Assembly (NCBI GenBank): GCA_013823135.1
Contig: PNLP01000027.1
Coordinates: 24,649-88,648, forward strand
Length of the DNA stretch: 64,000 nt
Source: Planctomycetaceae bacterium
GTDB taxonomy: Bacteria; Planctomycetota; Planctomycetia; Gemmatales; Gemmataceae
Direction of reading: 5' to 3'
Part shown: positions 1 through 7,370 of the stretch, piece by piece
How positions within the stretch are numbered: position 1 is the stretch's first letter
Layout: every line of letters starts with the position of its first letter
Position numbers and translations under genes: made by a program
The notes under the pieces: generated by a model
Told to the model about the DNA's origin: nothing
Database searches by the model: none
What the model saw: the letters and a program-made list of their open reading frames with translations, nothing else

Positions 1-2
1 GG

Positions 3-929
3 GCGCTGGCGTGGGGCGATCAGTGGTTCGGCGGCACGACGCGGAACCCGTGGAACATCAAGACCGGCAGCAGCGGCTCGTCAGCGGGCACGGCGTCGGC
101 AGTCGCTGCTGGTCTGGTGAGTTTCGGTCTGGGAAGCGAAACGCTCGGCAGCATTGTGTCGCCGAGCCACACATGCGGCGTGACGGGTTTAAGGCCGACT
201 TATGGCCGCGTGAGTCGTCATGGATGTATGGCGCTGTGCTGGTCACTCGACAAGATCGGCCCGATGACCCGCAGCGCGGAAGACTGTGCCCTGGTGCTGG
301 GCGCGATCCACGGCAGTGATGGCAAGGACTCCTCCGTGCAGGATCGGCCGTTCAACTGGCCCGGCACCCGCCCCGTGAAGGAACTGCGAGTGGGCTATCA
401 GGAGGAGAAGGACAGCCCGAGCGCCGCGGACCGGAAGGTTCTGGAAGGTCTGGGCGTGCGGCTCGTGCCAATCAAACTGCCACACGCAGCGGCGCAGAAC
501 ATCATCACGCTACTTCTGGAAGTGGAATCGGCCACGGCGTTCGACGACATCACCCGCGAGGGCGTGCGGGCCGAGATCGGCTTGTGGACGAACACGTTCC
601 GCCGGGCGCGGTTCGTGTCGGCAGTCGATTACCTACGTGCCCAGCGGGCGCGAACGCTCGTGATGCAAACGATGGCGAAGGCGATGGCGGATATCGACGT
701 GTACGTCGGCCCCGCGGGCTTCGACCTCGCACTGACAAACGCGACCGGCCACCCGACGATCTGCCTGCCGAACGGCTCACGCAAGGATGGTACCCCAACC
801 GGCCTCACGTTCACTGGCAAACTGTTCGGCGAAACCGATCTGCTCACGCTGGCGAAGGCGTATCAGGACGCAACCGGCCACCACCTGCGCCGACCACCCG
901 AGGACACGTGGGTGGTTGAGAAGAAGTGA
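3..929 (+). CDS. Amidase signature family protein (5' end outside window)
   Basis: C-terminal 308 residues of an amidase-signature hydrolase; the reading frame is open to the left edge. The visible part starts in the signature core. It contains a glycine/serine-rich stretch (TGSSGSSAGTASAV, nt 62-103) followed by GLGSETLGSIVSPS (about nt 124-165). Known members of the family use a Ser-cisSer-Lys triad, and the serines in these two stretches match the two serine positions; the lysine would lie upstream, outside the window. GatA, urea amidolyase and fatty-acid amide hydrolases share this fold. No gatB or gatC lies next to it, so a stand-alone amidase is more likely than the GatCAB subunit. A palindromic repeat follows the stop codon at once. 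Family assignment is solid; the substrate is unknown. Confidence 0.85.
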   Translation, partial: ALAWGDQWFGGTTRNPWNIKTGSSGSSAGTASAVAAGLVSFGLGSETLGSIVSPSHTCGVTGLRPTYGRVSRHGCMALCWSLDKIGPMTRSAEDCALVLGAIHGSDGKDSSVQDRPFNWPGTRPVKELRVGYQEEKDSPSAADRKVLEGLGVRLVPIKLPHAAAQNIITLLLEVESATAFDDITREGVRAEIGLWTNTFRRARFVSAVDYLRAQRARTLVMQTMAKAMADIDVYVGPAGFDLALTNATGHPTICLPNGSRKDGTPTGLTFTGKLFGETDLLTLAKAYQDATGHHLRRPPEDTWVVEKK

Positions 930-937
930 ACAGATTA

Positions 938-1013
938 GGCGAGCGGGGGTGCGTCAGCCCCCCGAGTGTGGGGCCAAGAAAATGATTCGGTGGGCTGACG
1001 CACCCCCTTCGCC
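938..1013. repeat. GGCGAGCG-tipped palindrome (family A)
   Basis: Inverted repeat whose left arm (938-960) pairs with 992-1013 except for a small gap near the tip. The interior contains a CGTCAGCCC / GGGCTGACG pair. It lies directly after the amidase stop and could act as a terminator, though it lacks a T-tract. The tip sequence GGCGAGCG recurs in several other gaps of this window. Confidence 0.8.
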
Positions 1014-1028
1014 ACTTCGCATCTGCCC

Positions 1029-1058
1029 TTGTCACATTTCCTTCGCTCGGGTTACCCT
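1029..1058 (+). promoter_or_regulatory. Possible sigma-70-like promoter for the OmpH-like gene
   Basis: TTGTCA (1029-1034) and TACCCT (1053-1058) are separated by 18 nt and lie about 60 nt before the ATG at 1117. The -35 match is good and the -10 match is weak (3 of 6). Position downstream of the repeat and upstream of a monocistronic-looking gene supports it; no experimental evidence. Confidence 0.3.
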
Positions 1059-1116
1059 CCGTACCGGGTTGACCGGCGTTGCTCGTTTGCCGGCGCGACC
1101 CACGGAGGGATTCAAC

Positions 1117-1767
1117 ATGATTCGCTGGAGCGTGCTGGCCGCGGGAACGGCCGTGGTTGTCGGGGCGGCGTTCGTCACCGGGGCATCCATTCCGCCAAAG
1201 CCGTCCGTTGGTGTGGGCAAGGGCGCCGAGGTGAAGGCTACCGTCATTGGCCAGAAGACCGGGTACTTCAACATGCCCCGGATCATGCGGGAGTATCGGC
1301 GAGCCCAGACCGCGATGGTCAGGATCAACGAGCGGACGACCCGCGCTTTGGTCCAGGTCAAGGGCATGCGCGAGATGTACGCGGATCTCCAAAAGAAGCA
1401 CGAAACGACCCTGGATGCGGAGCAAAAGGATCGCATCAAGGACGAGATGCTGGCGCTCAAGCGGATGATCGAGGACTTCGACCGCGAGCACGGCAAACGG
1501 CACACCGAACAGGCGGCGTTCTTCATCTCCGAGATCTACGCCGACATCCGCACCGCCACGGCTGAGATGGCCCACGAACACGGGCTCGTCGCGGTTCTGA
1601 CGTACCCCGATGCTGCCACCCGCGAAGAGGCCGAGAGCCCGCTCCTCAAGGAAATGAAGCTCAAGCCGACGGCGTGTTCTCCGTTTTACCTCGACCCCAG
1701 CGTCGATTACACGGACGAACTCGTTCACCGCTTGAACGCCAAGGCTGAAGGCAACCGCGGGAAGTGA
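1117..1767 (+). CDS. OmpH/Skp-like periplasmic coiled-coil protein
   Basis: 216-residue secreted protein. The start at 1117 is chosen because it follows a GGAGGGA ribosome-binding site and begins a signal peptide (Met-Ile-Arg, then a hydrophobic stretch to about residue 25). Upstream in-frame starts would read through the palindrome. After the signal comes a short beta-like segment (TGYFNMPRIM, near residue 50), then a long charged helical region (about 60-145), then a predicted C-terminal segment. This architecture resembles OmpH/Skp periplasmic chaperones, which hold unfolded outer-membrane proteins through helical tentacles. The next gene is a SurA/PrsA-like isomerase, which fits an envelope-protein folding role. 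Sequence similarity is of the loose kind usual for planctomycete OmpH proteins, so the chaperone function is inferred. Confidence 0.65.
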   Translation: MIRWSVLAAGTAVVVGAAFVTGASIPPKPSVGVGKGAEVKATVIGQKTGYFNMPRIMREYRRAQTAMVRINERTTRALVQVKGMREMYADLQKKHETTLDAEQKDRIKDEMLALKRMIEDFDREHGKRHTEQAAFFISEIYADIRTATAEMAHEHGLVAVLTYPDAATREEAESPLLKEMKLKPTACSPFYLDPSVDYTDELVHRLNAKAEGNRGK

Positions 1768-1785
1768 GTCACCGACCACGACAAC

Positions 1786-1813
1786 GCCGCCCCGCTGGGG
1801 CGGCAGCTAAACG
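1786..1813. repeat. Short GCCCC/GGGGC palindrome (family R)
   Basis: A 19-bp stem-loop (GCCGCCCC-GCT-GGGGCGGC, 1786-1804) followed by AGCTAAACG and a short T-run. It can serve as an intrinsic terminator for the OmpH-like gene. The same core with a TTTAGC/GCTAAA tip occurs at 28549-28581 and inside rnr at 49252-49318. Confidence 0.7.
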
Positions 1814-1848
1814 ATTTTTCCTGTTTCGCAATTTTGGCTCAAGTTCTC

Positions 1849-1876
1849 TTGCAGGGAATGCGACACGGGGTATAAG
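1849..1876 (+). promoter_or_regulatory. Likely sigma-70-like promoter of the PPIase gene
   Basis: TTGCAG (1849-1854) and TATAAG (1871-1876) with a 16-nt spacer. The -10 element matches the consensus at 5 of 6 positions. Initiation about 7 nt downstream would give a 5' leader of roughly 30 nt before the GGAGGGG ribosome-binding site and the ATG at 1912. Confidence 0.5.
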
Positions 1877-1911
1877 CCCTGCCGCAAACTTGCCCTGGGA
1901 GGGGACCAAGC

Positions 1912-2982
1912 ATGACGCTCAAGATGCTCTTCGGTCGGCGGTGGGTGCGGGCTCTCGGACTGGCCGGAGTCGCCGCTGCCGGGTACGTGTTCGGGATCAC
2001 ATCCGATCGGCTCACCGCTCAGCAGCCGGGCAATCTGCCGGCCTCGATCGCGGACAAGCGAGTCGTCGCGTACATCTACGGCAACATCCCCGTGACCCGC
2101 GAAGACCTCGGCGAGTTCCTCATCGCCCGCGGCGGCCACGAGAAGCTCGAACTGCTTGTGAACAAGAAGATCATCGAAGTCGAAGCACAGAAACGGAACG
2201 TCACCGTCACGTGGAACGAAATTGAGTCGGGGTTGAACGAAGACCTTCGCGGGATGGGTATCAGCCTGGCCGACTTCCAGAAGCACGTTCTGCCGCGCTA
2301 CAACAAGTCGCTTTACGAGTGGACCGAAGACGTCATCAAGCCACGCATCCTGCTCGGGAAGATGTGCCGCGACCGCGTCAAGGTGACCGAGGAAGACCTG
2401 AAGAAGGCCTTCGAGAACCGCCACGGCGAACGCCGACAGGCGAAGGTGATTTGCTGGAACAAGGACGACCTGAAGATCGCCCAGAAGCAGTGGGAAGAAG
2501 CTCGCCAGGGCGACGTGGAGTTCGACCGGGTTGCCCGCACGCAAGCCGACCCGAACCTCGCTTCCGCCGCAGGCTTGATCGCCCCGGTGGGCAAGTTCCC
2601 CGACGTGGAAGACGACACCTGCACCAAGATCCTGTACACCCTGAAGAAGGGCGAGATCAGCCAGTTGTTCCAGACGCCGGCCGGGATCATGTGCATCAAG
2701 TGCGTCGCGGTCGTGGACCCCGATCCGAACGTCAAGTTCGAGGGGAAGGTTCGCGAAGCCTTCGAGAAGGAAGTGTTCGACAAGAAGATGACGGCGACGA
2801 TTCCGATGTTCTTCAACGAGTGTAAGAAGACGGCGAACCCCGATCTGTTGCTGAAGGGGCCGCCTAACCCACAAGACACCCGCGAACGGGTGAACAGCAT
2901 CATCCAGCAAACCGGCGGGACAACGCCGCCGATGCCAACCCCGATGACTCCGCCGATGCTTCCACCAGCAGCGCCGAAGTAG
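1912..2982 (+). CDS. Parvulin-type peptidyl-prolyl isomerase, secreted or membrane-anchored
   Basis: 356-residue envelope protein. The N-terminus is a signal/anchor (basic start, hydrophobic residues 12-27). A SurA-N-like helical region spans about 45-170 and includes a trigger-like segment that recognises unfolded chains in relatives (LVNKKIIEVEAQKRNV). A degenerate parvulin domain lies at about 172-266. The C-terminal tail is proline/threonine-rich and low complexity. SurA/PrsA-type proteins catalyse prolyl cis-trans isomerisation and chaperone exported proteins. Preceded by a strong ribosome-binding site (GGGAGGGG) and a good promoter; followed by a stem-loop terminator, so it is probably its own transcription unit next to the OmpH-like gene. 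Whether the parvulin domain keeps activity cannot be judged here. Confidence 0.8.
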   Translation: MTLKMLFGRRWVRALGLAGVAAAGYVFGITSDRLTAQQPGNLPASIADKRVVAYIYGNIPVTREDLGEFLIARGGHEKLELLVNKKIIEVEAQKRNVTVTWNEIESGLNEDLRGMGISLADFQKHVLPRYNKSLYEWTEDVIKPRILLGKMCRDRVKVTEEDLKKAFENRHGERRQAKVICWNKDDLKIAQKQWEEARQGDVEFDRVARTQADPNLASAAGLIAPVGKFPDVEDDTCTKILYTLKKGEISQLFQTPAGIMCIKCVAVVDPDPNVKFEGKVREAFEKEVFDKKMTATIPMFFNECKKTANPDLLLKGPPNPQDTRERVNSIIQQTGGTTPPMPTPMTPPMLPPAAPK

Positions 2983-2998
2983 TCGTGCGATGAAATCG

Positions 2999-3027
2999 AA
3001 AGCCCATCCACACAGCGGATGGGCTTT
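2999..3027 (+). terminator. Stem-loop terminator after the PPIase gene
   Basis: Perfect 11-bp stem (AAAGCCCATCC / GGATGGGCTTT) with a 7-nt loop, 16 nt after the stop codon. The stem ends in TTT, as in intrinsic terminators. Confidence 0.75.
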
Positions 3028-3073
3028 CGGCATTTCCATTGGTATCATCAGGCTCCACACACGGAGCCTCTTC

Positions 3074-4153
3074 ATGTTCACCCGCTTGCTCCTCGGCCTG
3101 TTGCTCGTCTCGGCAACAGTGGGCTTACGCCCACCGCTCGCCAATTCCGCTGAGCCACTCTCGCCCGAGAAGGCCAAGGTCGCGCTTCTCAAACTGCTCG
3201 ACCGGCCCAAGGTGCCTGCCGACGTTCGCGAGGAAGCCAAGCCCGTTGAGAAGGGTGGCCTCGCTTACACGCGGTGGTCGTTCGCCAGCGAGAAGAAGGC
3301 CGATGGCACCGTCGAGCGTGTGCCCGTGCTGATGGTCGCGCCCACGGATCGTAAGGGGAAACTCCCCGCGATGATCGCCCTGCACGGCACCGGCGGGAAC
3401 AAGGACAACGTCATTTCGTGGCTCGAAGATTTCGCGAAACAAGGGATCATCGGCATCGCCATTGATGCTCGCTATCACGGCGGTCGCAGCGGCGGCGCGA
3501 AGGGGTCGGCGGCGTATGTCGATGCCATCACGCAGGCGTGGAAGGCTCCGTCCGACAAACCGCACGAACACCCGTTCTACTACGACACGGTGTGGGATCT
3601 CTGGCGGCTCATCGATGTGCTCGAAACGCACGAGGCCGTGGATGCGAAGAAGATCGGAATGCTCGGCATCAGCATGGGCGGCATCCAGACCTGGCTCGCG
3701 GCTTCGGTCGATGATCGCGTTGTGGTGGCAGTTCCGCTCATCGGTGTGCAGAGCTTCAAGTGGAGCCTCGACAACGAAAAGTGGCAGGGTCGTGCGAACA
3801 CGATCAAGGCCGCACACGAGGCGGCCGCGAAGGATCTCGGCGAGAAGGCCGTGAATCAACGGGTGTGCCGCGAACTGTGGTCGAAGGTGATTCCGGGGAT
3901 TCTGACAGACTTCGACTGCCCGAACCTGATCCGGCTGTTCGCGGGCCGGGCACTGTTCATCGCGAACGGCGAGAAGGATCCGAACTGCCCGATCGAGGGT
4001 ACGAAAATCGCAATCGCGGCTGCCGAGGAAGCGTTCGCGAAGGCCGGCGCGAAGGACAAACTCGTGGTGCGTGTCAACACCGGCGTGGCCCACGCGGTAA
4101 CCCCGGACGACCGCAAGGAGGCCATTGCCTTCTGCGCGAAGTGGCTGAAGTGA
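3074..4153 (+). CDS. Secreted alpha/beta hydrolase (dienelactone hydrolase / acetyl-xylan-esterase-like)
   Basis: 359-residue exported hydrolase. The ATG at 3074 starts a clear signal peptide ending near residue 29; an upstream in-frame ATG would read through the preceding terminator hairpin and was rejected. The fold is shown by the oxyanion segment (MIALHGTGGNKD), the nucleophile elbow GISMGG (Ser about residue 200), a plausible acid in NGEKDPNCP (about 300) and the catalytic histidine in TGVAHAVTP (about 339). Such enzymes cleave ester bonds in carbohydrates or small molecules; the exact substrate cannot be told from sequence. Its stop is 9 nt before the next gene, so the two may be co-transcribed. 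Confidence 0.8.
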   Translation: MFTRLLLGLLLVSATVGLRPPLANSAEPLSPEKAKVALLKLLDRPKVPADVREEAKPVEKGGLAYTRWSFASEKKADGTVERVPVLMVAPTDRKGKLPAMIALHGTGGNKDNVISWLEDFAKQGIIGIAIDARYHGGRSGGAKGSAAYVDAITQAWKAPSDKPHEHPFYYDTVWDLWRLIDVLETHEAVDAKKIGMLGISMGGIQTWLAASVDDRVVVAVPLIGVQSFKWSLDNEKWQGRANTIKAAHEAAAKDLGEKAVNQRVCRELWSKVIPGILTDFDCPNLIRLFAGRALFIANGEKDPNCPIEGTKIAIAAAEEAFAKAGAKDKLVVRVNTGVAHAVTPDDRKEAIAFCAKWLK

Positions 4154-4162
4154 GTGCGTGCT

Positions 4163-4828
4163 ATGACCGAAGCGGAATGGTTGGCGGCGGACGATCCTAT
4201 GCCGATGCTGACACTGATCCGAGAATGGGGGAGTTGTCGGAAACACCGGCTCTTCGGGTGCGGATGCTGCTACCGCATCTGGCATCTGCTCACGGACCCC
4301 CGGAGCCGAGAGGCTGTCGAGTGTGCGGAACGCTACGCTGACTGTCAAATCACACAGCAGGAGTTGTCAGCAGCACACGTCGGGGCCGACCGGGCCGTAA
4401 GTGAGTGGTTGGGGGTGTTTCGTTCGTTAGCAGCTTGTTCTGCGGCCAAGGCCGTGGCGAGGCCGACCAACTTCCTGAACAAACTGGCGCCATCTATTCA
4501 GCAAACAACCCACTACGCATTGTTAGCCGAGTTTGGGGATCGGTACACTTTCCGTCCGGGTCGGACACAGCACAGCGCCCTCCTCCGTTGTACCTTCGGC
4601 AATCCGTTTCGACCCGTGACGTTCGATCCGCAATGGCTCACGTCGGACGTACTGTCACTCGCTCGCGGCATCTACGACGATCGCGCCTTCGACCGAATGC
4701 CCATCCTCGCAGATGCCCTCCAGGATGCCGGGTGCGAGAACGCCGACGTGCTCGACCATTGCCGCGATCCCAACGGTGTTCACGTTCGCGGCTGTTGGGT
4801 CGTCGATTGCGTGTTGGGGAAATCGTGA
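4163..4828 (+). CDS. MTEAEWLA-type planctomycete paralogous protein, function unknown
   Basis: 221 residues. It begins with MTEAEWLAADDPMPML, the hallmark opening of a protein family that is highly multiplied in Gemmataceae (family knowledge). It continues with the cysteine-rich segment RLFGCGCCYRIWHLL and the line SREAVECAERYAD typical of those paralogues. I place the start at the ATG at 4163 because the family begins at that methionine; an in-frame GTG at 4154 would add three residues. No catalytic motif or signal peptide is visible, and the biological role of the family is not known. It sits 9 nt after the hydrolase gene and is followed by a large inverted repeat. Confidence 0.75.
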   Translation: MTEAEWLAADDPMPMLTLIREWGSCRKHRLFGCGCCYRIWHLLTDPRSREAVECAERYADCQITQQELSAAHVGADRAVSEWLGVFRSLAACSAAKAVARPTNFLNKLAPSIQQTTHYALLAEFGDRYTFRPGRTQHSALLRCTFGNPFRPVTFDPQWLTSDVLSLARGIYDDRAFDRMPILADALQDAGCENADVLDHCRDPNGVHVRGCWVVDCVLGKS

Positions 4829-4829
4829 T

Positions 4830-5031
4830 TTGCAGCCGCGGATGCGGCGACCGAGTGTAGCCAGGGGTGCGGCCCGCTTTGCGGGCAAACCCCTGGTCCC
4901 GACGCGAATTGGGAATACCCGTGATCGCTCTGCCGCCCCTCCGGGGCTGCGGTCTGTGTTTGCGCCGGGGACCAGGGGTTCCGCTTCGCTCCACCCCTGG
5001 CTACATTCGGTCGTCGCTCCGCGACTACAAA
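4830..5031. repeat. Large (~200 bp) imperfect palindrome filling the gap
   Basis: The outer arm 4830-4867 is about 80% complementary to 4993-5031, and inner arms around 4862-4899 and 4965-4997 carry an ACCCCTGG/CCAGGGGT core. The element occupies nearly the whole 248-bp space between two plus-strand genes. The centre has no coding potential I can support. Confidence 0.7.
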
Positions 5032-5076
5032 ATCCGCATATAGACTGACACCGCCCCTTGGCATTCGGACCCAACC

Positions 5077-6297
5077 ATGCCCCGCTTCCTCGCTGTCTGC
5101 TTCACGCTCGCACTCGCACTCGCACTTCCTGCGGCTGACTGGCCGCAGTTGCTCGGGCCGACGCGTGACGGGCACTCGACCGAAACCAAGCTGAACTGGG
5201 ACTGGCCGAAAGATGGGCCGCCCATTGCGTGGAAGATGGACGTCGGCACGGGCTGGGCCTCACCGGTGGTCGCGGATGGCAAGGTGCTGCTGTTCCACCG
5301 TGTCGAGGATAACGAGATTCTTGTGGCGCTTGATCCCGCGACCGGCAAGGAGAAGTGGACCGCGAAGTACGTCACGAAGTACCGCGACGACTTCGGCTTC
5401 GATAACGGGCCGCGTTCCACGCCGTGCGTCCACGATGGGAAGGTGTTCACGCTCGGGGCCAACGGCGACTTGAACGCCTGGGAACTCGCCACGGGGAAAC
5501 TGCTGTGGGGGCGGAATATCCGCGAAGAGTACAAGGCCGTGAAAGGGTTCTTCGGAGTCGCGCCGTCGCCGCTCGTCGTGGGCGGCAAGCTCGTCCTGAA
5601 CGTCGGCGGCAAGGGTGCGGGTGTGGTCGCGCTCGACCCGGCCACCGGGAAGGAACTCTGGAAGGCGACCGACGACGTGGCGAGTTATTCCTCGCCCACC
5701 GCGGCCGAGATCGACGGGAAGGTTGCTGCAGTGTTCCTCACACGCCACGGACTGCGCGTCTTCGAGGCGGCCACCGGCAAGGAGATGTACGAGTTTCCCT
5801 TCAAGCCGCGGATCAACGAGAGCGTGCAGGCCGCGACCCCGCTCGTGTGGAAGGACGAAATCTTCCTCACGGCGTCGTATGCGACCGGGGCCGCGCTCGT
5901 GCGGGTGAAAGGGGGCGAACTCACTGAGGTGTGGACGAACGACAAATCGCTGTCGAGCCAGTACAACACGCCCGTCCGCGTCGGCGACTACCTCTACGGC
6001 GTTCACGGTCGCGCCGACGTGGGCACGGCTCAATTGCGCTGCGTCGACTGGAAGACGGGTGCCGTGAAGTGGAGCGAGGCGAACTTCGGCGTGGCGTCGC
6101 TGATCGCGGTCGATGGTGGCGTGATCTCGCTCAACGAAGCGGGTAACCTCGTGCGGTTCGACGCCTCGCCGGACGGATACAAAGAGCGGGCACGGGCCAA
6201 GATTCTGGACAAGCCCACTCGCGCTGCGACAGCCCTGGCCGATGGCCTGTTGTTCGCTCGCGATGGCACCAAACTCGTGTGCGTGAAGTTGAAATAG
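5077..6297 (+). CDS. Secreted PQQ-binding-like beta-propeller protein (BamB-like fold)
   Basis: 406 residues with a 20-residue signal peptide. Repeated propeller-blade motifs of the form ALDPATGKEKW occur at least five times (for example ALDPATGKELW, WELATGKLLW, RVFEAATGKEMY, VDWKTGAVKW). This is the pattern of eight-bladed PQQ/BamB-type propellers. The opening ADWPQLLGPTRDGHS is typical of the many planctomycete paralogues. In these organisms most lack dehydrogenase active sites and their role is unknown; binding of PQQ is not implied. A paralogue lies on the other side of pyrB in opposite orientation. Confidence 0.85.
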   Translation: MPRFLAVCFTLALALALPAADWPQLLGPTRDGHSTETKLNWDWPKDGPPIAWKMDVGTGWASPVVADGKVLLFHRVEDNEILVALDPATGKEKWTAKYVTKYRDDFGFDNGPRSTPCVHDGKVFTLGANGDLNAWELATGKLLWGRNIREEYKAVKGFFGVAPSPLVVGGKLVLNVGGKGAGVVALDPATGKELWKATDDVASYSSPTAAEIDGKVAAVFLTRHGLRVFEAATGKEMYEFPFKPRINESVQAATPLVWKDEIFLTASYATGAALVRVKGGELTEVWTNDKSLSSQYNTPVRVGDYLYGVHGRADVGTAQLRCVDWKTGAVKWSEANFGVASLIAVDGGVISLNEAGNLVRFDASPDGYKERARAKILDKPTRAATALADGLLFARDGTKLVCVKLK

Positions 6298-6302
6298 AAT
6301 GG

Positions 6303-6369
6303 GGCGAGCGGGGGACGTGAGTCCCCTGTTTATCGTGGAATATCAGGGGACTCACGTCCCCCGCTCGCC
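6303..6369. repeat. GGCGAGCG-tipped palindrome with perfect 26-bp arms (family A)
   Basis: Left arm 6303-6328 is the exact reverse complement of 6344-6369, around a 15-nt loop. Each arm contains the tip GGCGAGCG and a smaller internal palindrome (GGGGACGTGAGTCCCC). It fills most of the gap between a propeller gene and pyrB and ends about 30 nt before the pyrB start. Confidence 0.95.
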
Positions 6370-6398
6370 AATGCCACTGCGAATTTCGAGGAACGATC

Positions 6399-7313
6399 GT
6401 GAAGCACTTGCTGGGGCTGGAAGGGTTATCGGCAGCCGAACTCACGCGATTGCTGGATTCCGCGGAGCGGTTCGTGGGGGTCGGCGTGGGAGATGTGCCG
6501 AAGCGCGACGACCTCAAGGGTAAGGTTGTCGTCAACCTGTTCTACGAATCGTCCACACGCACACGGGTGAGCTTCGGGCTGGCGGCTCGCCGACTCGGTG
6601 CCGATGTGCTGGACTTCTCGCCGGGCGGGTCGAGCACCAGCAAGGGCGAGACGTTCATCGACACCGCGAAGAACATCGAAGCAATGGGCGTGGACATGGT
6701 GGTGGTTCGCCACTCGTCGCCGGGTGCGCCGCACGTTCTCGCCAAGCACCTGCTGCCACACGTTCGCGTCATCAACGCGGGCGACGGCGCTCACGAACAC
6801 CCGACGCAAGGTCTGCTCGACATCATGACCATCCGCAAGCGGCTCGGTCGCGTTGCGGGGCTCACGGTGGGTTTGGTCGGCGACATCGCACACAGCCGGG
6901 TGGCACGTAGCAACATCCACGGGCTGAAGACGCTCGGGGCCAAGGTGATCGTGTGCGGCCCCACGACTCTGGTGCCGGCCGAGGTCTCGCAACTGGGTGT
7001 CGAAGTGGCGCACAGCCTGGACGAGATTCTGCCGCGATGTGATGTGCTGAACCTGCTCCGCATTCAGTTTGAGCGTCAACGCAGCGGGCTGTTCCCGTCA
7101 ATCCGCGAGTACCGGTTGCTGTTCGGCATGGACAGTGATCGGATGCAGCGTGCGAAAAGTGGGGTGCTGTTGCTGGCACCGGGGCCGATCAATCGCGGGG
7201 TGGAGATTACCCCGGATGTGGCCGACGGGCCAAGCTCCGCGATTCTCGATCAGGTGACGAACGGCCTCGCCGTTCGCATGGCCGTGCTGAGCGAACTGGC
7301 CAAGGTTGCGTAA
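6399..7313 (+). CDS. pyrB: Aspartate carbamoyltransferase catalytic subunit
   Basis: 304 residues, normal for the family. It catalyses carbamoyl phosphate + aspartate to N-carbamoylaspartate, the committed step of pyrimidine synthesis, in the cytoplasm. Visible signatures are the carbamoyl-phosphate site STRTRVSF (about 51-58), the SSTSKGET loop, HPTQG (about 134) and GDIAHSRVARS (about 161) with the second-substrate histidine/arginine region. The start is a GTG at 6399, preceded by GAGG at 8 nt; no better ATG lies in frame. There is no pyrI or pyrC next to it; it stands alone between two propeller genes. Downstream is a bidirectional hairpin. Confidence 0.95.
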   Translation: MKHLLGLEGLSAAELTRLLDSAERFVGVGVGDVPKRDDLKGKVVVNLFYESSTRTRVSFGLAARRLGADVLDFSPGGSSTSKGETFIDTAKNIEAMGVDMVVVRHSSPGAPHVLAKHLLPHVRVINAGDGAHEHPTQGLLDIMTIRKRLGRVAGLTVGLVGDIAHSRVARSNIHGLKTLGAKVIVCGPTTLVPAEVSQLGVEVAHSLDEILPRCDVLNLLRIQFERQRSGLFPSIREYRLLFGMDSDRMQRAKSGVLLLAPGPINRGVEITPDVADGPSSAILDQVTNGLAVRMAVLSELAKVA

Positions 7314-7320
7314 ACAACAT

Positions 7321-7349
7321 GGGCGAGGGTCGTATCGCAACCCTCGCCC
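7321..7349. terminator. Bidirectional hairpin between convergent genes
   Basis: GGGCGAGGGT (7321-7330) and ACCCTCGCCC (7340-7349) form a perfect 10-bp stem 8 nt after the pyrB stop and 21 nt from the end of the convergent propeller gene. It lacks a T-tract but is well placed to end both transcripts. Confidence 0.6.
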
Positions 7350-7370
7350 GCGCTGTTAGCTTCAGGCGGA

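Noticed and set aside
2990..3073. N-terminal extension of the hydrolase from 2990
   Set aside because: Reads through the terminator hairpin and would hide the signal peptide.
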